The notes under the pieces were generated by a model that saw only the letters and a program-made list of their open reading frames with translations, had not been told where the DNA came from and searched no databases. Positions 1 to 6,898 of a stretch of DNA of 8,834 nt are shown piece after piece. Both the position numbers and the translations under genes were made by a program. The stretch's first letter is position 1; every line of letters starts with the position of its first letter. The stretch comes from Pseudomonadota bacterium. Its GTDB lineage: Bacteria; Desulfobacterota; JADFVX01. The stretch spans positions 1-8,834 of the forward strand of contig JADFVX010000087.1 in NCBI GenBank assembly GCA_015222755.1, in the 5' to 3' direction.

Positions 1-377
1 CTCCATTTTTTTATTCCGCCAACCATGTTGTAGATTGCCTTGAAGCCTTTTTCCTGCAATATACCAGATGCCTTGCTGCTCCGCCCACCTAAGGCGCAGT
101 AAAGGATTACCTTTTTGTCGCTGTAATCAGCTATTTCATCTATCATACCTGATAGTACTTGTACGGGGATGAGCTTTGCGCCTTTTATATGGCCTTCCCT
201 GTATTCATCTTTTGTCCTGACATCCAAAAGAAGCAGATCTTTATCGCCACTGCTAAGCATCTCCTTCGCTTGTTCAGGGGGGATGTTTGTGTATCCTCCA
301 CCGGCACTGCATGAGGTGGAAAAAAGAAAAAAAAGAGCCAAGATTAAAGCTGGAGCAATGATCCGTAGTTTGTTCAT
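1..377 (-). CDS. Rhodanese-domain probable lipoprotein (3' end beyond the window)
   Basis: The gene starts at ATG 377-375 and is open to the left edge, giving 125 visible codons and no stop. Residues 4-22 form a hydrophobic signal segment followed by Cys23 (context FSTSC), a lipobox-like site although position -3 is Ser, so lipidation is likely but not certain. A single rhodanese domain follows. DVRTKDEYREGHIKGA at 52-67 is the usual first conserved block, and YCALGGRSS around Cys94 is the CxxGxR active-site loop, with Cys94 the persulfide-carrying cysteine. The visible part ends with NMVGGIKKW, normally the last helix of the domain, so little is probably missing. A GGAG at 386-389 sits 8 nt before the ATG and supports the start. 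The likely role is sulfur transfer or sulfide/thiosulfate handling on the periplasmic side; the acceptor is unknown. The gene appears to have its own promoter. Confidence 0.9.
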   Translation of the reverse strand, partial: MNKLRIIAPALILALFFLFSTSCSAGGGYTNIPPEQAKEMLSSGDKDLLLLDVRTKDEYREGHIKGAKLIPVQVLSGMIDEIADYSDKKVILYCALGGRSSKASGILQEKGFKAIYNMVGGIKKW

Positions 378-478
378 TTGTAAATCTCCATTATTATGAG
401 GCGTTTGTAGCGTGCCATACTTTGTAAGCGGGGATAAATACAAGCTGGAATAATTATAAACGGCCTTACTATGATGCC

Positions 479-493
479 CTGCCTCATAGGCAG
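479..493. repeat. Perfect 6-bp inverted repeat in the rhodanese leader
   Basis: CTGCCT-CAT-AGGCAG gives a 6-bp stem with a 3-nt loop. It lies downstream of the predicted promoter and about 100 nt upstream of the rhodanese ATG. No T tract follows on either strand, so it is not a convincing intrinsic terminator. It could be an operator half-site pair, an mRNA 5' structure, or chance. Confidence 0.35.
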
Positions 494-515
494 TTGCATT
501 ACTTTCAAAGGCTTA

Positions 516-545
516 ATATTAAAGGATATGCATTGCTTTTGTCAA
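516..545 (-). promoter_or_regulatory. Probable sigma-70-type promoter for the rhodanese gene
   Basis: On the minus strand a perfect TTGACA (545-540) is followed after an 18-nt spacer by TAATAT (521-516), which matches 4 of 6 bases of the -10 consensus. It lies just past the antiporter stop codon and would give a leader of about 130 nt before the rhodanese ATG at 377. This leader contains the hairpin at 479-493. The call rests on sequence match only. Confidence 0.5.
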
Positions 546-588
546 GGAGGGAGAGGGAGATATCTCTTTCTGGCGAAGCCTCAGGATG

Positions 589-2772
589 TTAAGTCTTTTC
601 TATGATATTGTAAAGTTCAGCGGAGTTTTTTACCGCCAGGAGTGCAGCTCGTGTCTCTTCTTTTGTGACGAATTTGGCTATCTTTGAGATTTGGGCCAGG
701 TGTTCTTCCGGCTGGTTTTCTGGGCTGAGCACCATAAATACAAGATCGATGAGAGCTTCTGAGTGCTGGCATTTTATTGGCGGGTTGAGCCTTGCTATCA
801 TCAGGATGGATTTGTCCAGGTTTTCAGTATAGGTATGAGGCAGAGATACACCATGGCCGATAATACTGCTGAATTCCTTTTCGCGCTGAACCAGTTCTTT
901 ATGAAGTTTTTTTATGTCAATTTCAGGTATGTCACGTTTGAGCAGGGTGAGCATCTTATCGTAAAGTTCATCCAGAGTCCTGTCACTGCTGAATGTGATC
1001 CAGTTCCTGTTAGTTGACTTTTCAAGGCCCGAGTAACTAGGTCTAAGTGTGAGGAAGGTGGCCTCTCCCTCCTCGTCATAGGGAGGAGACAGGTAGATAA
1101 GCCCATCAAACTCACATATTAGCACACCTTTATCTCTGTCGAACTTTGCCAGCTGTGATGTGACTACACAGGTAAATATCTCGTTTTGCTGTATGTTCTG
1201 CGCCAGTATGGATTTCAGGTCGATGTCCGTCCATATCGGTTTTCCTACTGCGTGGCGAAAGGTCTCGGCAGTCTGGATATCTTCATATCCCCAGTAATAG
1301 AGGTTGGCAAAGCTGAATATCTTGTGCCATCGCTGTACTATGAGCTGGTTCAGGTCTTCATTTCCTGTTATGGCCATGATATTGCCTATGCCGTAAAATT
1401 CGACGTGCTGTACAGGGTCTATGATAAGTGCGCTTTCACAGAGAGCTGTAAGCCCCTCCCTCCTGGCCAGCTTTACTTCACGGGGATTTGTATCCATCAG
1501 GATTACGCTATGACCTCTTTCCTTAATAAAGTGAGCTGCCGCACGTCCCAGTTTGTTTGCACCTACTATGAGCCAGCCTTTAGGTTTTGGTTCAAGTACG
1601 CCCAGTAATTTGCCTACCCATTTTGCACTGAAGCCCTGGAATATGACTGTTCCTACAATCACTGCATAGGTGAATGTTTCGAGAAAGCCGGCAGACTCAA
1701 AGCCCTCTCTTGTCAAATTGAAGGCAAAGAGAGATGACATGGAGGCGGCCACAATACCACGCGGTGCAATCCAGCTTAAAAACATCTTTTCTCTGAAGGC
1801 CAGCGGGCTACCTGCGGTGGATATGAAAATATTCAGAGGGCGTATTAGAAGCATGACTATCACTATTGCCCAGATAAGCGTTGTGCCGTATGCAGTGAAC
1901 TTGGCAAGAGAGAGGTTTGCCGCAAGAAGTATGAATAGCAGGCCTATAAGGAAGTCTTTTAGCTCGACCTTGTATTCTATGATCCTGTCCAGCTGAGGTG
2001 TGTCTTTGTAGCCAAGTATGAGTCCGGCAATGGTGACGCTCAAAAGGCCGCTTTCACTGACAATACTGTTTGCCAGCGCAAAGTTCAGCATTGCCGTGGC
2101 GATGGCAAAGAAATTGAGCCTGTTTTCCGGAATCAGATTCTTCCTGAGTATTTCATAGGTAATGATACCAAAGCTTATGCCCATGGCAGCCCCCACAAAG
2201 AAGCGGAAGAAGAAATTGAAATAAGCCTCGGGAGTTCCGGCGCTTATAATCCACTCATAGCACAGCAGGGCAATAAATACGCCTATGGGGTCTATCAGTA
2301 CGCCTTCCCAGTAGAGTATGTTATGCAGGTTTTTTTTGACCCTTATCCTTTGCAGAATAGGGCCGACAACTGTGGGTCCTGTTACTATTATGAGACTTGC
2401 TGCAAGAAGGCAGAAGGCCCATTCAAAACCAAATATTGCCTTTATCGTAAGGGTTGTAAGGCCCCAGGTTATAACAACTCCCTTTGTCAGGACACCCCAT
2501 ATCTCCGAGGATACCTGTCTGTATCCCTTTGCATCCAGGGTAAGTCCTCCCTCAAAAAGTATAAGCCCAACAGCAAGAGATATTATTGTGTTAAGTCCCT
2601 TGCCCAGGTCTGAAGGCCTGACTATGTTCAGGAACTCCGGCCCCGCCAGAATCCCGCCGATGAGCAGCAGAACGATGGCTGAGACCTTTAGCCTCTGCGC
2701 GATAAGGAAGAGGAAGACGCCTAAAACGGCGGCGCTTACAAATGTGATTAGAATATGATGTGATGATTCCAT
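589..2772 (-). CDS. CPA1/NhaP-type cation:proton antiporter with TrkA-N and PTS EIIA domains
   Basis: This 727-aa membrane protein probably exchanges Na+ or K+ for H+ across the inner membrane. Residues 5-390 are mostly hydrophobic helices of the Na+/H+ exchanger fold: TGPTVVGPIL at 131-140, WEGVLIDPIGV at 155-165 with Asp161 as the likely ion-binding acid, and APRGIVAASMSSLFA at 336-350. Residues 399-500 look like a Rossmann-type TrkA-N domain (LIVGANKLGR, then LMDTNP with Asp427 at the end of strand 2), although the second glycine of GxGxxG is Asn406. Residues 590-727 are a PTS EIIA domain of the fructose/mannitol/Ntr type. GVSLPHT contains His646, the likely phosphorylated residue, and His691 in EEHL matches the second active-site histidine. 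The ATG is preceded immediately by an in-frame TAA and no clear Shine-Dalgarno is seen; no alternative start is close. The family's domain content implies gating by nucleotide and PTS phosphorylation. Ion specificity cannot be read from sequence. Confidence 0.92.
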   Translation of the reverse strand: MESSHHILITFVSAAVLGVFLFLIAQRLKVSAIVLLLIGGILAGPEFLNIVRPSDLGKGLNTIISLAVGLILFEGGLTLDAKGYRQVSSEIWGVLTKGVVITWGLTTLTIKAIFGFEWAFCLLAASLIIVTGPTVVGPILQRIRVKKNLHNILYWEGVLIDPIGVFIALLCYEWIISAGTPEAYFNFFFRFFVGAAMGISFGIITYEILRKNLIPENRLNFFAIATAMLNFALANSIVSESGLLSVTIAGLILGYKDTPQLDRIIEYKVELKDFLIGLLFILLAANLSLAKFTAYGTTLIWAIVIVMLLIRPLNIFISTAGSPLAFREKMFLSWIAPRGIVAASMSSLFAFNLTREGFESAGFLETFTYAVIVGTVIFQGFSAKWVGKLLGVLEPKPKGWLIVGANKLGRAAAHFIKERGHSVILMDTNPREVKLARREGLTALCESALIIDPVQHVEFYGIGNIMAITGNEDLNQLIVQRWHKIFSFANLYYWGYEDIQTAETFRHAVGKPIWTDIDLKSILAQNIQQNEIFTCVVTSQLAKFDRDKGVLICEFDGLIYLSPPYDEEGEATFLTLRPSYSGLEKSTNRNWITFSSDRTLDELYDKMLTLLKRDIPEIDIKKLHKELVQREKEFSSIIGHGVSLPHTYTENLDKSILMIARLNPPIKCQHSEALIDLVFMVLSPENQPEEHLAQISKIAKFVTKEETRAALLAVKNSAELYNIIEKT

Positions 2773-2803
2773 TTATAAATCAGGTATGGGTTAATATCTC
2801 TGG

Positions 2804-2818
2804 ATAATCTTAGATTAT
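2804..2818. promoter_or_regulatory. Palindromic operator-like site over the antiporter -10 box
   Basis: ATAATCT-T-AGATTAT is a perfect 7-bp inverted repeat around one central base, 32 bp upstream of the antiporter ATG. It overlaps the TATAAT hexamer at 2814-2819, the normal placement for a repressor that blocks polymerase. No regulator gene is present nearby to pair with it. Confidence 0.4.
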
Positions 2819-2842
2819 ATATGGATGAAATGCAAAGGAAAG
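2814..2842 (-). promoter_or_regulatory. Possible promoter of the antiporter gene
   Basis: A perfect TATAAT lies at 2819-2814 on the minus strand and would start transcription about 35 nt before the ATG. The matching -35 position (2842-2837, CTTTCC, 17-nt spacer) is poor, so the promoter would need an activator or be weak. The surrounding DNA is AT-rich, which also makes a chance TATAAT likely. Confidence 0.3.
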
Positions 2843-2959
2843 CGTTTATTTCCAAAGCGCCTTTCAATTAGCAGTTTACAACTATTCTTGAATTTAACAT
2901 CAGTCTTGCAAAGCAGGATGCTTGCCCTTTCAAACAATGAGGTTTTGAGGTGAAGCAAT

Positions 2960-3034
2960 ATGAAGAAATTCTGGGTTTCCGCTAAGGCAAACTTTATTAT
3001 ATCTGTGCATCTTTATCATAAGGAGGGGATATAG
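2960..3034 (+). CDS. Doubtful 24-aa ORF on the opposite strand
   Basis: ATG at 2960 opens a 24-codon frame ending in TAG, encoding a basic peptide that begins MKKFWVSAKANFI. A GAGGTGA run lies 6-8 nt before the ATG and could act as a ribosome binding site. It is the only plus-strand candidate here that is not a shadow of a minus-strand gene. It is too short to judge by composition, has no recognised family, and may well be chance. Confidence 0.15.
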   Translation: MKKFWVSAKANFIISVHLYHKEGI

Positions 3035-3066
3035 GGCGATCACTTGAAAAGCCGGACGGCCCTCCT
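3021..3066. repeat. Inverted repeat at the 3' end of the sugar cluster
   Basis: On the minus strand AGGAGGG (3066-3060), which overlaps the stop codon of the 754-aa gene, can pair with CCCTCCT (3027-3021) across a 32-nt loop. The loop contains GCCGTCCGGC followed by TTTT. No U tract follows the outer stem, so a role as transcription end is possible but weak. Confidence 0.2.
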
Positions 3067-5329
3067 ACCTCTCCACCAGCACCTCGTCCCCCATTATCTC
3101 GTACATGGTGAGAAGGGAGATGAGCCAGGAGAGGGTAGACTCGGCCCCTTGGTTGGCGTTTACGCCAATAGCCTCAATGCCGTCACAGCAGCCGCCTGTT
3201 TCAAGGTCGCAGACCTGCTCGCCAAGATCGTTCCGACCAAGGAACCAGCCTAGGCTTCTCTTGGCCTCCTCCATCCACTTTATATCTCCCGTTGAGCGAA
3301 AGGCCTCGGCGCAGGCCTCGATGAGGCACATTACCTCTATCGGCTGCTGGTCGAATGTGGCCGACCTCCCGTCACGGTTATGCCAGTCGGCATTTCCAAT
3401 TATAGAAAGATGGCCCTCGGGGGCGGTCTGCCTCTCAAGGAGCCACTCAAGGGCAAGCAGCCCGGTCTTATGCATCTCGGGATCAGGTATCCACTGCCCG
3501 GCAAGGATGAGCGCATGGGGGATCTTTGCATTGGCGTAGGTGACGGTCTCCTCGCACCATGGCCAATCCTTGGAAGAACACTTGGCAAAGAGGTCAAAGA
3601 GTTTCTCCGCCAGGTCCTGTCGAAGCCTCCGGGCATTCGCATCTCCCCCGAATACCTCCATATAGGCGTGGAGACCCAGTATGCCAAAGGCCCAGGAACG
3701 GGGAGCTGTAAACGTTTCCATGGCGTTTAGTCCTTCCAGAAAGAGACTTGCCGCCATATTGCGTATAGATGCGTTGGGCGCGTATTTTACGGCAACACCG
3801 AGGCCCCAGATAGAACGTGCCTGTGAATCCTCGCTTCCGGCATCTTCCAGCCATATCCGTTCATAAGACATGAAGTTTCTGAAACGTCCCGTTTCAGGAC
3901 TGAAGGCATGGTGCATAAAGGAGAGGTAGGTCTGGATAAGAGGTATGACGGACTTGTCCTGGAATAGAGAGTAGTGCATCCCCGCCACTATGAGGGCGCG
4001 GGCGTTATCGTCCACGCAGTAGCCGTGATGGCGGTCGGCCATGGAATACTTGGCGTGCTGCAGTATCCCCGTGTCGTCCGTCATGACCCTCAGGTGCTGT
4101 AGATTTACGTCGGGTAGTTCGTAGATGATCCGCGCATCGCTCCTTTCGGTGATCTGCGGAATCGGCCTGTCTTTCGTTCGCTTCAGCGCCTCATCGGCCA
4201 GTGCAATGTAATCCTTTCCCACCTCTTCCCAGACCATGGAGCGGCCCATGGTATAAGCTTTTTTACATATGGCTTGCCTCTTCTTATCGTTAGCAAGGAG
4301 AGAGCATATCTCCTTGGCCATTGTCTCCACATTGCCGAAGGGAACGGTAATTCCACGGCCGTCGGCGAGAAGCTCTTCCGCATACCAGTAGGGGGTGGCT
4401 ACGATGGCCGCACCGAGCCCCATTGCGTAGGCGAGAGTTCCCGAGACGATCTGCTCCTTGTTAAGATAAGGACTAACATAGACGTCCGCAGCGTTTATAT
4501 ATTTTGTCAAGGTCTCGATATCGACAAAGCGGTTGTGAAAGAGCACACTCTCCTTAAGGCCCAGGCGTCTTACCTGCTGAAAAAGAGACTGCCTGTAAGA
4601 GTCTCCATGTTCCATTTTGATGTGGGGGTGTGTTTCTCCAAGGATAATAAATACGGCGTCGGGATGACGCTCGAGGATGGCAGGCATGGCATTTATCATA
4701 CCCTCTATCCCCTTGCCGGGACTTAGAAGGCCGAAGGTGAGCAGTATACGGCGACCTTCAAGGCCGAGTTGCCTGCTAAATGTACCGGAACTGTCGGGCT
4801 TAACATCCGGTATGCCGTGGGGTATGTAGACGATCTTCCCATCATCGATGTCATAGACCTCCATCAGGAGAGAACGCGCCTTATGGGCCATCACCACGAG
4901 CGCCTCGGAGTAACTCGCCAGTTCACGGGTGATTTTGCGCTGTTCTTCAGTGGGATTTTCGAGGACTGTATGGAGGGTTGTTATTACGGGCATCCTCAGG
5001 TTTTTCAGCATATGGATGATGTGGGCCCCGTAACTGCCGCCGAATATACCGAACTCATGCTGCAAAATGGCCACATCAAACCTGTGAAGGTTGAGAAAAT
5101 CTGCCGCACACAGGTAGTCTGAGGGAACGTTTGCCCTTACCTGGAACTTCACCCTGTCGGGATAGCCGTAGCCCTCTGCAATATCATCCATTGCGACGGC
5201 AAGGAGATTGTCGGCCTCATCTTCCATATGACCGGCAATAGCATCGCAGAGATCGGTGGTAAAGGTGGCCAAACCGCAGCGCCTTGGAAGATAATTTCCG
5301 ATAACCGCTATCTTTCTTAAATCACTCAT
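3065..5329 (-). CDS. GT4 glycosyltransferase fused to a C-terminal alpha/alpha-barrel-like domain
   Basis: This 754-aa protein has no signal peptide. Residues 1-385 form a GT-B glycosyltransferase of family GT4. The N-terminal domain begins RKIAVIGNYLPRRCGLATF with a sugar-transferase type glycine loop, and LQHEFGIFGG lies at 89-98. The donor-binding half starts at LLTFGLLSPGKGIEGM (197-212) and has EQIVSGTLAYAMGLG at 292-306 in place of the usual E-x7-E segment, with Glu292 kept and the second acid absent. Residues 395-754 are a separate helical region with spaced conserved-looking aromatic and acidic stretches: HHGYCVDDNARAL (434-446), PWCEETVTYANAKIPHAL (590-607) and DWHNRDG (648-654). This resembles the alpha/alpha toroids of glycosidases and epimerases, but I cannot name the family. 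AGAGG at 5337-5341, 7 nt before the ATG, supports the start. The gene lies 44 bp after the long GH130 gene. Donor and acceptor are unknown; context suggests mannose. Confidence 0.85.
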   Translation of the reverse strand: MSDLRKIAVIGNYLPRRCGLATFTTDLCDAIAGHMEDEADNLLAVAMDDIAEGYGYPDRVKFQVRANVPSDYLCAADFLNLHRFDVAILQHEFGIFGGSYGAHIIHMLKNLRMPVITTLHTVLENPTEEQRKITRELASYSEALVVMAHKARSLLMEVYDIDDGKIVYIPHGIPDVKPDSSGTFSRQLGLEGRRILLTFGLLSPGKGIEGMINAMPAILERHPDAVFIILGETHPHIKMEHGDSYRQSLFQQVRRLGLKESVLFHNRFVDIETLTKYINAADVYVSPYLNKEQIVSGTLAYAMGLGAAIVATPYWYAEELLADGRGITVPFGNVETMAKEICSLLANDKKRQAICKKAYTMGRSMVWEEVGKDYIALADEALKRTKDRPIPQITERSDARIIYELPDVNLQHLRVMTDDTGILQHAKYSMADRHHGYCVDDNARALIVAGMHYSLFQDKSVIPLIQTYLSFMHHAFSPETGRFRNFMSYERIWLEDAGSEDSQARSIWGLGVAVKYAPNASIRNMAASLFLEGLNAMETFTAPRSWAFGILGLHAYMEVFGGDANARRLRQDLAEKLFDLFAKCSSKDWPWCEETVTYANAKIPHALILAGQWIPDPEMHKTGLLALEWLLERQTAPEGHLSIIGNADWHNRDGRSATFDQQPIEVMCLIEACAEAFRSTGDIKWMEEAKRSLGWFLGRNDLGEQVCDLETGGCCDGIEAIGVNANQGAESTLSWLISLLTMYEIMGDEVLVER

Positions 5330-5373
5330 ATGCTTGCCTCTTTAAGATGTATACTTTCGTCAGGTGCTTTCCC

Positions 5374-6843
5374 CTAGATCCTGAGCCTCGACAGAAGGTC
5401 CTTGACGGGAATAACGGCAATGCCCGATGCCGTATCAGACATGGAATAGGGAATGACCAATTCATCGTTATGTATCATTGCGCCGCACGTATAGAGAACA
5501 TTCGGCACGTAGCCCTCCCGTTCATCTTCTGTCGGGCGAAGAAGCGGTTCCGGCAGATGGCCTATGACTTTCGAGGGGTCGTCAAGGTCGAGGAGACAGG
5601 CCCCTATGCAGTATTTGCGCATAGCACCGACGCCGTGGGTAAGAAGTACCCATCCCTCCTCAGTTTCCAGGGGAGAGCCGCAGTTCCCTATCTGTACAAA
5701 TTCCCAGGGGTATGTGGGTTCACTGAGAAGCGTCGCCTCGTGCCAGAAATGGATATTGTCGGAGGACATGATGAACATGTTTTCGCCGTCCTGGCGTGAT
5801 ATCATCATATATTTGCCATTTATCTTCCTGGGGAAAAGGGCCATCCCTTTGTTCTGTACCGCCCTGCCGTTCAGGGTCCTTATCCTGAATGAGACAAAAT
5901 CGTTTGTCTCAAGCATCATAGGGAGGATGTTGAATCCGTTGTATGCCGTATAGGTTGCATAATATTTAACTTCGCCATCCTTATAGACGAAGCGGACAAA
6001 CCTGGCATCCTCTATACCCCTGCTCTCGTTTTCAGAAACCGGGAAGATGACCTTTTCCGATATCCTCTTGTCTTTCCTGAATTTCAGTTCATAATTCGAT
6101 CTGGCAAGCCATAGTATCTTGTCGATCGTTTCGCGAAGCATAGGGTAGGGCTCGGGATGCCTATCCAACTCACTTTGTATCGACCTGTTTAGATCATGAA
6201 AATCAAAGTGATCGGGGAGAGAGTCCAATATATGCCCGGAGGCCTCGTTGAGGGCCTCCATATCTTCCAGTTTAAGGCGGAAGGTATTATTGTCGTATGT
6301 GGGATTCTTTACCACCTCCGGCGTTTCAACATAACGGCTAACCTCGTCGAAGCGAAGTTCGTTGTTTTTATCAAGGACGCCCCCCCTGAACTCGATAGAC
6401 GATATGTGCCCCTCGCCGGTGGAGCGAAAACTGAGTATGACCCTTCTCTCATCCTCCGACACGCCATGCTGGTTAGGGTGGTCGACTATGGAAGGGTTAA
6501 AAAAGGCAGCCGCCTGTATTGAGTATTCGTGGGTAAAATATGCACCTATGAGGGCCCGCCTGTCGTCGGAAATTTTAATGCCGACAGGGATGTATCTTTC
6601 TACCTCATCAAAATTTCTTCTGAAGATCTGCCACACGTTCTTGTGCCGCATAGAAAAACTGGCAATGACCTCTTCTATGGCTATATGAACTTCATCTTCG
6701 GAAAGAGCTATGACGCGGTCTATGATATGCCTGGTCCGGTTTTCTCCTCCCGGAAGATAAAATTTGGCGATAACCCTTGCAGGCTGGGAGGAGAACTTTT
6801 CCTTACGCCTTTCTATATTGATCGGTTTTAGCGGTACTTCCAT
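5374..6843 (-). CDS. Long GH130-family protein (beta-mannoside-active, possibly not a phosphorylase)
   Basis: This 489-aa protein has the five-bladed propeller signatures of GH130 in its C-terminal part. RGIEDARF at 275-282 carries the likely catalytic acid Asp279, and IGNCGSPLETEEGW at 385-398 is followed by LLTHGVG (400-406) and LDLDDPSKVIG (418-428). The N-terminal stretch of about 230 residues has no counterpart in the 322-aa neighbour. Compared position by position with that neighbour, the phosphate-site pair Arg166-Pro-His168 is Arg350-Gln-Asp352 here, and Lys205 is Gln384, while His403 is kept. GH130 beta-mannosidases are known to lack phosphate-binding residues, so this enzyme may hydrolyse its substrate or use a different acceptor; that is inference. 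GAGGG lies 3-4 nt before the ATG, somewhat close, and a TGA in frame 2 codons upstream rules out a longer protein. It is 55 bp downstream of the other GH130 gene. No signal peptide is seen. Confidence 0.88.
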   Translation of the reverse strand: MEVPLKPINIERRKEKFSSQPARVIAKFYLPGGENRTRHIIDRVIALSEDEVHIAIEEVIASFSMRHKNVWQIFRRNFDEVERYIPVGIKISDDRRALIGAYFTHEYSIQAAAFFNPSIVDHPNQHGVSEDERRVILSFRSTGEGHISSIEFRGGVLDKNNELRFDEVSRYVETPEVVKNPTYDNNTFRLKLEDMEALNEASGHILDSLPDHFDFHDLNRSIQSELDRHPEPYPMLRETIDKILWLARSNYELKFRKDKRISEKVIFPVSENESRGIEDARFVRFVYKDGEVKYYATYTAYNGFNILPMMLETNDFVSFRIRTLNGRAVQNKGMALFPRKINGKYMMISRQDGENMFIMSSDNIHFWHEATLLSEPTYPWEFVQIGNCGSPLETEEGWVLLTHGVGAMRKYCIGACLLDLDDPSKVIGHLPEPLLRPTEDEREGYVPNVLYTCGAMIHNDELVIPYSMSDTASGIAVIPVKDLLSRLRI

Positions 6844-6898
6844 ATACCCTCACAGATGCATAAATGTTTCTTTTTGAAAAGTTGGCGGAAAATACTAA

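Larger units (their letters stand above)
2773..3064. other. 292-bp intergenic region between antiporter and sugar cluster
   Basis: This gap is visibly more AT-rich than its flanks. It holds the -10 box and palindrome next to the antiporter, the octamer CCTTTCAA twice (2860-2867 and 2926-2933, 66 bp apart), a short plus-strand ORF at 2960-3034, and a long-loop inverted repeat at its right end. No RNA gene or conserved protein was recognised. It separates two transcription units that point the same way. Confidence 0.6.

Noticed and set aside
411..417. TGGCACG on the minus strand, like the -24 element of a sigma-54 promoter
   Set aside because: The -12 position reads AAAC instead of TTGC, so only half of the promoter is present.
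453..458. TATAAT on the minus strand nearer to the rhodanese ATG
   Set aside because: No -35 resembling TTGACA occurs at 16-18 nt spacing, nor an extended -10; the promoter at 516-545 is better.
557..566. 10-bp palindrome GAGATATCTC next to the rhodanese promoter
   Set aside because: It is short, lies in a low-complexity purine-rich stretch and has no second copy, so it is not distinguishable from chance.
1186..2758. Several plus-strand frames of 96-146 codons inside the antiporter gene
   Set aside because: They are antisense to a well-supported transporter and show no domain, ribosome binding site or conserved motif.
3047..3060. GCCGTCCGGC followed by TTTT on the minus strand, resembling an intrinsic terminator
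   Set aside because: The arms are 4 bp with a 2-nt gap, too short to form a stable terminator stem on their own.
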